From positions 1 through 34,003 of the forward strand of contig CAMOYC010000006.1 of assembly GCA_946629665.1 (NCBI GenBank): a DNA stretch of 34,003 nucleotides, in the 5' to 3' direction. Both the position numbers and the translations under genes were made by a program. Of the stretch, positions 26,458-34,003 are shown piece by piece. This stretch comes from an uncultured Lachnospiraceae bacterium. GTDB taxonomy: Bacteria; Bacillota; Clostridia; Lachnospirales; Lachnospiraceae. Under the pieces are notes generated by a model, which ran no database searches, was not told the origin of the DNA, and saw only the letters and a program-made list of their open reading frames with translations. Position 1 is the first letter of the stretch. The number at the start of each line of letters is the position of its first letter.

Positions 26458-27057
26458 CTAGAGGACGGATTTTAAATATTCCATCAGTTTGTCAAAATCC
26501 TCGAAAGCCGGCAGGTCCGGATTATCTGCCAGGATCTGGTCCGTGCTCCGGAACAGGAACCCGTTTTCTCCGGCACGGATCATGCCCAGGTCGTTGTAGC
26601 TGTCCCCGCCGGAAATCGTTGTAAAACCGATGGACTGCAGTGCTTTTACCGTCGATAACTTGGAATTCTCGATCCGCATTTTATAGCCGGTGATAGCACC
26701 GTTATCCGCTACTTCCAGAGAGTTGCAGAACAGGGTAGGCCAGCCCAGCTTCTCCATCAAAGGTTTGGCAAACTGGGTAAAGGTGTCACTGATAATGATC
26801 ACCTGGGTCATAGCCCGCAGTTCATCCAGAAAAGCCCTCGCTCCCGGAAGCGGATCGATCGTAGCGATCGTGTCCTGGATCTCTTTCAGGCCAAGGCCAT
26901 GTTCCTTCAGGATTCCCAGTCTCCAGTTCATCAGCTTGTCATAATCCGGCTCGTCTCTGGTCGTTCTCTTTAATTCCGGAATCCCGCTCGCCTTAGAAAA
27001 TGCAATCCAGATCTCCGGCACCAGTACTCCTTCCAAATCAAGGCACACAATTTTCAT
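26458..27057 (-). CDS. thrH: ThrH-like HAD phosphatase (phosphoserine phosphatase/homoserine phosphotransferase)
   Basis: This 199-residue protein matches ThrH: CLDLEGVLVPEIWIAFS at the start, with D7-L-E9 as the HAD nucleophile motif. IIISDTF (motif II) and SGGDSYNDLGMI (motif IV) follow. ThrH hydrolyses phosphoserine and can transfer the phosphate to homoserine. Length and order agree with the Pseudomonas protein. GGAG lies 8 nt before the ATG. Physiological role here, serine or threonine synthesis, is inferred. Confidence 0.88.
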   Translation of the reverse strand: MKIVCLDLEGVLVPEIWIAFSKASGIPELKRTTRDEPDYDKLMNWRLGILKEHGLGLKEIQDTIATIDPLPGARAFLDELRAMTQVIIISDTFTQFAKPLMEKLGWPTLFCNSLEVADNGAITGYKMRIENSKLSTVKALQSIGFTTISGGDSYNDLGMIRAGENGFLFRSTDQILADNPDLPAFEDFDKLMEYLKSVL

Positions 27058-27127
27058 AGTCTAATCTCCTATTGTAATGATATTTTTTGTGATTATATTT
27101 AATGTTGATCCATGCGGACGACAGGGC

Positions 27128-29545
27128 TTAGTCTGCCGGGGCCGGCTCAGACCAATAATGCTGGTTATAGATGTCCGTGAACCGGTAGAGTAACTTAACA
27201 TCACCTTTCCCGACATTGGTATTACTGATGACCAGCTCATCCATGTCTCCGGGAACCGTGAACCGCTCACCCAGCTCGTAGTTGTCAATGAATTTCCCGT
27301 TGTAATCATAGAAATCACAGAGGAAGTCGATCTTGTCACCTTTCTTCAGAGGGGTCAGGCCCCTGGCTACCGTCTCCGTGTCTTTCTCATCATAATCTGT
27401 CCGGGCACCCGCCACATATCCTTTCGGGTGCTCATTGTCGAACATCAGGATCAGCTGCACATCCTCACCGTTCAGCACGGCCGGAACCCTGCCGGTGATC
27501 GTGTAAGCGTCTCCGTCTTCCGTCGTATCCAGGTGATAGTAGGCAACCGGTTTTCCGTTGATGGAAACCCAGGTCTTGTCATCGCCGGCAAGCAGGTTGC
27601 CGTCTTCATCGAAATCAAAGACATTGTCAAGGCCCAGGTCAACGTATCCCTCACCGTCATCGTAGAACATGTTGAGATCCAGCTGGGTCACCAGATTCCA
27701 CTGGTCCTCATCCAGAGAGATCACCTGCTGGCCATCCGAATTCTCCTGCCATACCAATTTGGAAGCATCAAACTGATTCTCTCCAATATAAGCTGCCATG
27801 TTCTCATCGCTGATGGACTTGCCTGTAAAGAAATCCATGTTTCCGCTGTTCAGGCCGGAGATGTTGATCCCGCCGGAACCACCCATGAACAGACCAAGCA
27901 GGTCTGCGATATCGGAACTGCTCGGACCGGAACTGCTTTGTCCGGAGCTGCTCTGTCCGGAGCTCCCCTGGACCAGGTTGCTGAAGTCAAACAGGGAAGG
28001 AGCCGGGCTGGTTGTGCCGCCGCTTGCGATCTGGCCGCCGACTTCCATGCTGGCGAACTCGCGGATACACTCGGAGAAGTCATTATCCACGCCGATCTCC
28101 TGGTTGATCTTTACCGCTTTGTCCACGTTCCGTGTCTGCTGATAAGGGAAGTAGACCGAGAGTCCGTAGGCATTGGTCATATTACGGGATGTCATATTGT
28201 ATTTTACTGCATCCAGAAGAACCTGAGCGAGGTTGTCGCCTTCCGCAGTCTCCATTTTTTTCGCAAAATGTACCAGGTCGATCTGGTCGATCCTGGAGGA
28301 CCGGGCGAATTCTCTTGTAACGCTTCTTGCTGCAGAAACTTTACTGTAATTATTATTCTTGATCAGCTCACGGGTGTCTTTGGCAAAGGCCGTGAAATCA
28401 TCCGGGAATGTCTCCTGGAGCTCCGCCAGGTCCACCACGGAAAGGGTGGTCTGCTGCCCTGCGCACTTCTGGTTGCACACGCTGACAAAGTCGTCGACAA
28501 TATTTTTTCCGATCTGGAGCGTGCTCATGGAAGTGTCCGCGGAGAACCTGGACAGCCAGTTGGTATAGTACCAGCCTACACCGGGCTCCGTCTCCTCGGA
28601 AGCGATCATGTAGTCCGCATATTGACTGAGCATCTTGGCATTCTCTACAGTAGCCATCAGACAGCAGTCAAATCCGATAAAGTCAAACTTCATTCCCGCG
28701 TTATTCAGCGCAGTATTGATTCCGGAAAGAGTCATGGAACCGCTGCGGGGATTCTTCTCATCGTAACCGTAGCCGCTGATGGAGCCGCCGCCGTGATCCC
28801 AGAAGATCAACTCATTCCTGTCCGCAGGGAAGTGCTTCTTGCCCCACTTGATGAATTCCGTGAGGGTAGCGGGGCTGGTCATCGCACCGGTGCCCATGTT
28901 CTTCTCCAGGCACCTGAGACCGCCTCCGGTCACCTGGTAGATCTGGTTGACCTTGCTGCTGACGATATTGTTCCGCCAGCCCTTGCAGCCACCTGTGTAT
29001 ACGATCACATTCATTTTCTTCCCGATGTCAGCCTTCGCCATCTCGGAAAGATCGCTGGTTGCCATGCCGCTTCTGGACTCTAAGTCCGTACCGCACATGT
29101 AGACCATGATCGTTACCGTATCTTCTCCGCCGCCCTTGATGGTCTGATACTTGGGCCGGGCCTCGGAAGACACCCTCTCATTCAGTTTGCCGGTATTGGC
29201 ACCGTTAGTCCATCCGCTCTGGTCATTCTGGCCGCCGCTGATGCTGCTGTAATAGCCGGGACCGTTTCCGGAGGAGGAACTTCCGCCTCCGAGGCCGCCC
29301 AGCAGACCACTGCCAAGACCTCCGCCTCCGCCCAGCAGGGCGATCAGGAGGATAATGATCGCCGGGATCGGCAATCCTCTCTGTCCTCCGCTTCTCTTTC
29401 CGCCGGAACCGCCAAAGTCCCCACCGCCGGAAGGGCCATGACCGGTACCCACAGGACCGGTACCCCGGCCCTCTCCTCTTCTATGCACACCGGAGCCTCC
29501 TCCGGTAACGTACTTGTCTCTACTTCTCGGTCTCTTTCTGTCCAT
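27128..29545 (-). CDS. Membrane-anchored clostripain-family (C11) cysteine protease
   Basis: This 805-residue protein starts with a basic Arg/Gly-rich tail (1-57), then one hydrophobic segment (about 59-72) and a Gly-rich stretch. The C11 domain begins near 143 (VTIMVYMCGTDLES). The catalytic dyad is His251 in FWDHGGGSISGYGYDE and Cys295 in FDFIGFDCCLMATVENA. Ser/Gly-rich linkers and a C-terminal beta-rich region (about 590-800) follow. C11 enzymes cleave after Arg or Lys. The topology suggests an outward-facing protease of unknown target. A GGAGGAG site precedes the ATG. Confidence 0.9.
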   Translation of the reverse strand: MDRKRPRSRDKYVTGGGSGVHRRGEGRGTGPVGTGHGPSGGGDFGGSGGKRSGGQRGLPIPAIIILLIALLGGGGGLGSGLLGGLGGGSSSSGNGPGYYSSISGGQNDQSGWTNGANTGKLNERVSSEARPKYQTIKGGGEDTVTIMVYMCGTDLESRSGMATSDLSEMAKADIGKKMNVIVYTGGCKGWRNNIVSSKVNQIYQVTGGGLRCLEKNMGTGAMTSPATLTEFIKWGKKHFPADRNELIFWDHGGGSISGYGYDEKNPRSGSMTLSGINTALNNAGMKFDFIGFDCCLMATVENAKMLSQYADYMIASEETEPGVGWYYTNWLSRFSADTSMSTLQIGKNIVDDFVSVCNQKCAGQQTTLSVVDLAELQETFPDDFTAFAKDTRELIKNNNYSKVSAARSVTREFARSSRIDQIDLVHFAKKMETAEGDNLAQVLLDAVKYNMTSRNMTNAYGLSVYFPYQQTRNVDKAVKINQEIGVDNDFSECIREFASMEVGGQIASGGTTSPAPSLFDFSNLVQGSSGQSSSGQSSSGPSSSDIADLLGLFMGGSGGINISGLNSGNMDFFTGKSISDENMAAYIGENQFDASKLVWQENSDGQQVISLDEDQWNLVTQLDLNMFYDDGEGYVDLGLDNVFDFDEDGNLLAGDDKTWVSINGKPVAYYHLDTTEDGDAYTITGRVPAVLNGEDVQLILMFDNEHPKGYVAGARTDYDEKDTETVARGLTPLKKGDKIDFLCDFYDYNGKFIDNYELGERFTVPGDMDELVISNTNVGKGDVKLLYRFTDIYNQHYWSEPAPAD

Positions 29546-29585
29546 CTGATCTCCTCCTTCCCAAACAATGTGCTTTCAGGGAAGA

Positions 29586-31250
29586 TTACAGCTTCAGGAA
29601 GGTACCCAGGATCGACCTTCCCAGGCTGGCACCCAGGTTACCGCCCAGCTTCTTGCCAAAGCTTCCACCGACTTTACTGCCAAATTCTTTGCCGACCTCG
29701 CGGCCTACCGTGCCGACTACACTGTTGCCGACCGACTGGAATTTTCTTTTCTTCTTTCTGGCCTCCGCCTCTGCCGCCTTCTTCCTGGCAGCCTCTTCTT
29801 TCTCCGCAGCTTTTTTGGCATCCGCTTCCGCCTTGGCCGCTGCCTTGGCTGCTGCGGCAGCATCTTTCGCCGCCTGCTTCTCGGCCTCTGCAGCCGCCTT
29901 CTCCTCTTCCTTCTTCCTGTGAGCCTCCTCGGCTGCTTCCTCAGCCGCCCGGGCATCCTCTGCCCCTTTTCTCAGAAGGAACTCATAGGCTGAATCCGGA
30001 TCCACGGCTATGGCATACCTTGAATAATAGAAATTGGACTTGATCGCCTGGTCTCTCTCCTCGTCCGTGATCGGGCCCATCCGGCTCTGGGGAGGCAGGA
30101 TGCAGGTTTTCTGAACCATACCCGGGATACCGCCTTCCTCCAGGCAGGAAACCAGGGCTTCCCCGATCCCCAGGTTGGAGATTACATCCATAGTATCAAA
30201 GGCAGGATTCTCGCGGAAAGATTCCGCCGCTGCCTTCACCTTCTTCTGGTCAGCCGGCGTATAGGCCCTGAGCGCATGCTGGACCTTGTTGCCCAGCTGG
30301 GCCAGGACGCCGTCCGGAATATCCTTGGGATTCTGGGTGCAGAAATAGATGCCCACGCCCTTGGACCGGATCAGCTTCACCACCTGCTCGATCTTATCCA
30401 GAAGCTCCGGTGTGGCATCGTCAAACAGCAGATGAGCCTCGTCGAAGAAAAATACCATCCGGGGCTTGTCCAGGTCTCCCACCTCCGGCAGTGTCTCAAA
30501 GAGCTCGGACATCAGCCAGAGCAGGAAGGTGGAATAAAGCTTGCCGTTGTTGATCAGACTCTCACTGTCAAGCACGGTGATCATTCCCCGTCCGTTGTAA
30601 TCCAGGGAAAGCCACTCATTGATATTCAGGGCCGGCTCCCCAAAGAAGGTCTCGCCTCCGGCAAGTTCCAGAGCAACCAGAGCTCTCGTGATCGCCCCGA
30701 TGGAAGCCGGACTGATCTTGCCGTACTCCATGGCAAATTCCGCATTATGTTCACTCACGTAATTCAGCATGGCCTTCAGGTCCTTGGTATCGATCAGGAG
30801 CAGGCCGTTATCATCCGCGATCTTGAAGACGATCGTCAGAATATCACTCTGCAGGTCATTGAGATTCAGGATCCTGGACAAAAGGAGCGGTCCGATCTCG
30901 GAGATCGTCGTCCGCAGCTGGATTCCTTTCTCCCCGAACAGGTCCCACAAAGTAACCGGATACCCTTTATAAGAAAATGTATCCGCCAGCCCGAACCGAC
31001 CTATCCTTTCCTGCATGTTTTCGCTGTCTGCACCCGGAAACATGGTTCCGGCCAGATCTCCCTTCACGTCCGCCAGGAAAACCGGGACGCCCAGATCACT
31101 GAAAGATTCCGCCAGGACCTTCAGGGTAACCGTCTTTCCGGTACCGGTTGCACCGGCCACCAGCCCGTGCCGGTTTGCCATCTTCGGTGCGATGGTCACC
31201 GGAGTCCCGTCTTCTGTATTTGCAATCCAAATCTTCCCGTCTTTAATCAT
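29586..31250 (-). CDS. HerA-like ATPase, DUF853 family
   Basis: This 554-residue protein has Walker A GATGTGKT (33-40) and Walker B MVFFFDEAHLLF (D270/E271), with FCTQNPKDIP after it. This is the helicase HerA-like DUF853 (COG0433) family, whose true function is unknown. Beyond about 440 there is an Ala/Lys/Glu-rich coiled coil, and a Gly-rich amphipathic tail (GNSVVGTVGREVGKEFGSKV). Tail and coil lie outside the ATPase core. It is 40 nt upstream of the C11 protease on the same strand, so probably the same operon. Confidence 0.9.
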   Translation of the reverse strand: MIKDGKIWIANTEDGTPVTIAPKMANRHGLVAGATGTGKTVTLKVLAESFSDLGVPVFLADVKGDLAGTMFPGADSENMQERIGRFGLADTFSYKGYPVTLWDLFGEKGIQLRTTISEIGPLLLSRILNLNDLQSDILTIVFKIADDNGLLLIDTKDLKAMLNYVSEHNAEFAMEYGKISPASIGAITRALVALELAGGETFFGEPALNINEWLSLDYNGRGMITVLDSESLINNGKLYSTFLLWLMSELFETLPEVGDLDKPRMVFFFDEAHLLFDDATPELLDKIEQVVKLIRSKGVGIYFCTQNPKDIPDGVLAQLGNKVQHALRAYTPADQKKVKAAAESFRENPAFDTMDVISNLGIGEALVSCLEEGGIPGMVQKTCILPPQSRMGPITDEERDQAIKSNFYYSRYAIAVDPDSAYEFLLRKGAEDARAAEEAAEEAHRKKEEEKAAAEAEKQAAKDAAAAAKAAAKAEADAKKAAEKEEAARKKAAEAEARKKKRKFQSVGNSVVGTVGREVGKEFGSKVGGSFGKKLGGNLGASLGRSILGTFLKL

Positions 31251-31310
31251 AAAAACGCCTCCTCTATCATAATTCCTCCATCAAAATTTCCGATCAGTTT
31301 TCTGTCTCTA

Positions 31311-31346
31311 TTGTACCATGACAGAGCTCAAGGAAAAAGGATTTCT
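31311..31346 (-). promoter_or_regulatory. Candidate herA-like promoter with shared bipartite element
   Basis: On the minus strand an extended -10 TGGTACAAT follows GCTCTGTCA. The stretch CATGACAGAGC-N7-AAAAGGATTTCT (plus strand, 31317-31346) recurs with the same spacing upstream of the Rpn-like gene at 33288. The -35 is T-rich and weak. Confidence 0.5.
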
Positions 31347-31450
31347 TTTTTGCAATTGTTTCCGGTTGGTAATTCTATTTTCCGCTGATTGGTGATACAC
31401 TATGTATAGAAGCAATCCAAAACCTATCATGGAAAAGGCAGGAGATCCAT

Positions 31451-31828
31451 ATGACATTATTTGATAAATCCAAAAAACATTCTTCCACTGAAAAAGCAAA
31501 AGAGACCATCGTCATTCCCAAATTCATTTCTCGCTCGGGTTCTTTGATCTACTCGGAACCGGATAATCCCTATGAGACCGTGGAAGTGTATATAGATACC
31601 TATGAATACTTTGTGATCAAGCAATACATCTTTGATCGGGGAGATGGCGCCGGAGGCTGGAGGGCCCTTTTCCTGGATGAAGAAAATGAAAAAAAACTCC
31701 GTGACCTGACCAATGGCCAGCCGGCAGAATCCCTGCGGGACCACTTTAAGGATGGCGGAAGCATGTATTCCCTGATGAAAAAGCTGGATGAAGCGGGCAT
31801 CGAATATGTCCCGGGATATTATACATAA
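31451..31828 (+). CDS. Hypothetical protein upstream of K+ channel
   Basis: This 125-residue soluble, acidic protein has no signal peptide or TM segment and I do not recognise it. A region rich in Tyr, Val and Ile (YETVEVYIDTYEYFVIKQYIF) suggests beta strands, then a helical half ending MKKLDEAGIEYVPGYYT. GGAGATCCAT precedes the ATG. It is 17 nt before a K+ channel gene on the same strand and probably shares its transcript. A regulatory or accessory role for the channel is possible but only inferred from position. Confidence 0.7.
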   Translation: MTLFDKSKKHSSTEKAKETIVIPKFISRSGSLIYSEPDNPYETVEVYIDTYEYFVIKQYIFDRGDGAGGWRALFLDEENEKKLRDLTNGQPAESLRDHFKDGGSMYSLMKKLDEAGIEYVPGYYT

Positions 31829-31845
31829 AAAGGAGTATCCAAAGT

Positions 31846-32331
31846 ATGAGAGCCAAAAGAAGAAGAAGGACATTTCGACTGCTCAGGCAGTCTTTCCATA
31901 TAGCAGGAGTCGATAAGATCCTTTCAATCTATTTCGTTTTTTTCCTGGTAACAACCGTAATCCTGTTGTATGTGGAACCGCATATCAAAAACTACTCTGA
32001 CAGCCTGTGGTACTGTTTTGCAGTAACGACAACGGTAGGCTTTGGCGATATTACCGCAACAACTGCTGTCGGCCGGATCCTCACTGCTGTCCTGTCGGTC
32101 TGTTCCATTATTGTCGTGGCGATCGTCACCGCAGCCATCACCAGTTTCTGTCTGGACCAGGCCAAATTGAAGGCGAGCGACAGCGCAAAACAATTTATGG
32201 ATGATCTGGAACATCTCTCAGAGCTTTCCCCGGAAGAGCTGGACGAACTCTCTGCCAGGATCAGGCAGTTCCGTCTCACAGGAGAAAGAGAGCTGGACAA
32301 GATCCGAAAAAGAAGAAAGGGTAAGCATTAA
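31846..32331 (+). CDS. Two-TM potassium channel
   Basis: This 161-residue protein has TM1 (about 24-43), a pore helix, the selectivity filter TTVGFGD (62-68) and TM2 (about 76-100). This is the KcsA-type Ion_trans_2 architecture, assembling as a tetramer. The GFGD filter differs from GYGD by one common change. A helical cytoplasmic tail (about 108-161) rich in Lys and Glu may help assembly. No RCK domain. AAAAGGAG precedes the ATG. It is the second gene of a two-gene operon. Confidence 0.92.
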   Translation: MRAKRRRRTFRLLRQSFHIAGVDKILSIYFVFFLVTTVILLYVEPHIKNYSDSLWYCFAVTTTVGFGDITATTAVGRILTAVLSVCSIIVVAIVTAAITSFCLDQAKLKASDSAKQFMDDLEHLSELSPEELDELSARIRQFRLTGERELDKIRKRRKGKH

Positions 32332-32350
32332 AAACCCACTTAAATTCAAG

Positions 32351-32419
32351 AAAAAGGCGTCATACAAACAATCTGTCCATTTTACAACTTGAGCAGAATC
32401 GTTAGTAGAACGCCTTTTT
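32351..32419. terminator. Inverted repeat between convergent genes, possible bidirectional terminator
   Basis: AAAAAGGCGT (32351-32360) and ACGCCTTTTT (32410-32419) are perfectly complementary over 10 bp, with T-runs on both strands. The 49-nt loop is long for an intrinsic terminator, which lowers the call. Confidence 0.55.
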
Positions 32420-32421
32420 TA

Positions 32422-33231
32422 TTACTCATCTGATGGGGATGCAAGTAACTGCCTCATTTGGTCAACCGAGATGCCAAGCTGAGCAGCCCCTTGGGCAGGA
32501 GTAATGATTTCCTGTCTGATCAGAGAAAGAATTATGTTTGTCTCGCCTTGAGCCAGGCCCTCAGCCAAACCCTCAGCCCGGGCTTCATCCCTTAGTCTCT
32601 CAACAATTTCGCACATCCTGCTTAACCCTCCTTCATCCTTTTTAAGATATCTTTTCTCTCTGGAAGACACGGGATATCTCCCATCATCATAATACTCGTC
32701 ATCCACAAACAATTTCATGAGATCTGCAATGTCACTGCCATCATCCACTGAAGCATTCACATAAACTTCAGATAAGCCATTATACACTTTCATGCTTGTT
32801 TCTCTGATAATACGATCCACATGGTAGACTGTTTTGTTTTGATGAAAGATATCGAATTTCGAGATAAAAACACTGATGATATCCGGAATCTCCTTAAAGC
32901 ATTGTCCTGGGTCCGTAGTATTAGTTGTCAAACATGCGGTATTATAACGCACTCTCCTCTGGTGGTCATCCAAATCGGATTTTTGAACCTCAACCGCAAC
33001 TTGGGTACCATCTCCCAGAATACAATCAAGATCTAACTCTACAGATCTTCCCTGTAGATTCCTAAGCTCTCGCTGTGTCTTATTCTGTAACACTAATAAA
33101 TCCGAATCCTGAAGTATCACCCTTAATATTTCCTGGCAAAAATCATTTTTTTCTGCCATCACCTGAAACATTGTGTCATCAATGGGGTTGAGCTTCCTGG
33201 CTTCTTCTCTGATTTTAGCCCTGTTGCCCAA
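32422..33231 (-). CDS. Rpn-like PD-(D/E)XK nuclease/putative transposase
   Basis: This 269-residue protein matches the PD-(D/E)XK family transposase group (PDDEXK_2). The N-terminal LNPIDDTMFQVM, the catalytic strand VELDLDCIL (64-72, Asp) and VAVEVQKSD (78-86, E-x-Q/K) give a complete D...ExK core. A tail with a Glu/Ala/Gly repeat (AEGLAEGLAQGE) precedes a helix-turn-helix-like end. Such genes are mobile-associated, with nuclease activity reported for Rpn proteins; biological role unclear. Preceded by a promoter element shared with the DUF853 gene. Confidence 0.88.
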   Translation of the reverse strand: MGNRAKIREEARKLNPIDDTMFQVMAEKNDFCQEILRVILQDSDLLVLQNKTQRELRNLQGRSVELDLDCILGDGTQVAVEVQKSDLDDHQRRVRYNTACLTTNTTDPGQCFKEIPDIISVFISKFDIFHQNKTVYHVDRIIRETSMKVYNGLSEVYVNASVDDGSDIADLMKLFVDDEYYDDGRYPVSSREKRYLKKDEGGLSRMCEIVERLRDEARAEGLAEGLAQGETNIILSLIRQEIITPAQGAAQLGISVDQMRQLLASPSDE

Positions 33232-33280
33232 ATATCCACTCTCCTTTCCTTGTTTGGAAAGGCCTCTCCAGGATTTTATT

Positions 33281-33317
33281 AGTATATCATGACAGAGCCT
33301 GAGACAAAAGGATTTCT
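33281..33317 (-). promoter_or_regulatory. Candidate Rpn-like gene promoter with shared bipartite element
   Basis: Extended -10 TGATATACT on the minus strand follows GCTCTGTCA. The stretch CATGACAGAGC-N7-AAAAGGATTTCT lies at 33288-33317, the same as upstream of the DUF853 gene. Confidence 0.5.
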
Positions 33318-33363
33318 ATAAATAAAAATGTAAAGAAGGAGACCTGAACGTGTGAGCCATAGA

Positions 33364-33408
33364 AAAAGCGCACTTGGCCAGGCCTTCTGGTTTTGGCCGA
33401 AGACCTGG
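33364..33408 (-). terminator. Transposase terminator
   Basis: In the minus transcript CCAGGTCTTC and GAAGGCCTGG (plus 33399-33408 and 33378-33387) form a 10-bp stem with one G-U pair. A GCGCTTTTTC tract follows. It lies just after the transposase stop and is probably near the element's end. No terminal inverted repeat could be defined. Confidence 0.6.
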
Positions 33409-33434
33409 TATATCGATTTTTGAATATCCTAAAT

Positions 33435-34003
33435 TTATGCGCTCTTTTTCAGTTCAAACAGATACCGGCCGGTCTTGTCTGCCTGGATCTTGTTGTGATA
33501 TTTGTTGACATTATGCGCAATAGCCAGGATGACGCTCTGGGCTGTGGCGTTCTCGATCCCCCGGTAGGCGTATCTCCGGAATCCCATATCTTCCTTCACA
33601 TTGGCAAAGGATCCTTCTGCCTGGATGCTCCGGTTCATTCTCAGCTGGATCCCGTAGTCACTTGTGATCCTTTCCAGATCTTCCTGTCGTTTCTGTTTCA
33701 TCGTTTTGGAAACATGCAATGTCTTCAGACGGTCTTCCATGGGAGTCTTGCAGTTGTTTCCTTTGATGCAGCTTGTCTTATAAGGGCATCCTTTACAATC
33801 CTCACACCGATAGATGGATGTGACCCGTTTATAGCCGGTCGCTGTCTTTTCTTTCCGATCATAAACCCAGGTGAGTTCCTTTCCCGCATGGCATATGTAG
33901 CAGTCCTTCTCTGCATCATAGGTCATGTTTTCCATCCGGCCGATGTCTTTTTTATACTTTCGTGTTTTTGACTTTTCATAATTGTTGGGTTTGATAAAAG
34001 CGA
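33435..34003 (-). CDS. IS1182-type transposase, partial (N-terminus beyond right edge)
   Basis: The frame stays open from the stop at 33435 through the right edge (about 189 codons); the ATG at 33935 in the ORF track is internal, since the upstream codons read AFIKPNNYEKSK. The C-terminal half of an IS1182/IS5-like DDE transposase is seen: a Cys cluster (CEDCKGCPYKTSC) and the diagnostic EGSFANVKEDMGFRRYAYRG with the catalytic Glu, followed by a helical end. The CxxC cluster is a normal part of this family. Complete element not visible. Confidence 0.85.
   Translation of the reverse strand, partial: AFIKPNNYEKSKTRKYKKDIGRMENMTYDAEKDCYICHAGKELTWVYDRKEKTATGYKRVTSIYRCEDCKGCPYKTSCIKGNNCKTPMEDRLKTLHVSKTMKQKRQEDLERITSDYGIQLRMNRSIQAEGSFANVKEDMGFRRYAYRGIENATAQSVILAIAHNVNKYHNKIQADKTGRYLFELKKSA

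Noticed and set aside
27428-29083. 551-codon plus-strand ORF
   Set aside because: It lies wholly antisense to the C11 protease gene, has no ribosome binding site or recognisable domain, and reflects codon bias of the true gene.
30276-31388. 370-codon plus-strand ORF
   Set aside because: Antisense to the DUF853 ATPase, whose Walker motifs are intact on the other strand.
33362-33451. GAAAAAGCGC / GCGCTCTTTTTC as IS terminal inverted repeats
   Set aside because: The second copy lies inside the transposase coding end, so it cannot be the element's outer end.
1-34003. tRNA, rRNA or CRISPR array
   Set aside because: No cloverleaf, rRNA core or regularly spaced repeat was recognised on reading.

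Overview
The window comes from a low-to-mid GC Gram-positive anaerobe of class Clostridia, most likely Lachnospiraceae. The evidence is the sequence of the S10/spc ribosomal proteins, the zinc-ribbon form of S14, strong AGGAGG ribosome binding sites, a 2Fe superoxide reductase, FMN-binding/ApbE lipoproteins and BIG2/FIVAR secreted proteins. Almost every gene is on the minus strand, so operons read from high to low coordinates. I see no tRNA, rRNA or CRISPR array.

Region 1 (1-2.8 kb) holds two adjacent flavoprotein genes. One is a GlpA-like FAD oxidoreductase with a C-terminal BFD-type [2Fe-2S] domain. The other is a pyridine-nucleotide-disulfide oxidoreductase cut by the left edge. They probably act together in glycerol-3-phosphate oxidation or a related dehydrogenation.

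Region 2 (2.8-13.8 kb) is the complete S10-spc ribosomal protein operon, rpsJ to rplO plus secY (21 r-protein genes and the translocon channel). It starts from a sigma-A-like promoter with a structured leader of about 230 nt. It stops at a strong terminator right after secY, so the usual adk-map-infA-rpsM-rpsK-rpsD-rpoA-rplQ continuation is missing here.

Region 3 (13.9-19.3 kb) is a candidate flavin-based membrane electron-transfer locus. It encodes an ApbE flavin transferase lipoprotein, a membrane-anchored protein with three FMN-binding domains, a NapH/NosR-like polyferredoxin and a Gx-family membrane protein. It is divergent from a frameshifted secreted FIVAR/BIG2 protein, and the shared intergenic region carries AT-rich palindromes that look like operators.

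Region 4 (19.3-25.4 kb) contains a MoxR ATPase, an unusual fusion of a DUF58 domain with a membrane transglutaminase-like protein whose catalytic Cys is Asp, a SAM-dependent rRNA-type methyltransferase and a superoxide reductase.

Region 5 (25.5-31.3 kb) holds a CaCA-type cation exchanger, a ThrH-like HAD phosphatase, a membrane-anchored clostripain (C11) protease and a HerA-like DUF853 ATPase.

Region 6 (31.4-34.0 kb) has a small plus-strand operon (unknown protein plus a two-TM K+ channel), a PD-(D/E)XK (Rpn-like) transposase/nuclease, and the C-terminal part of an IS1182-type transposase running off the right edge.
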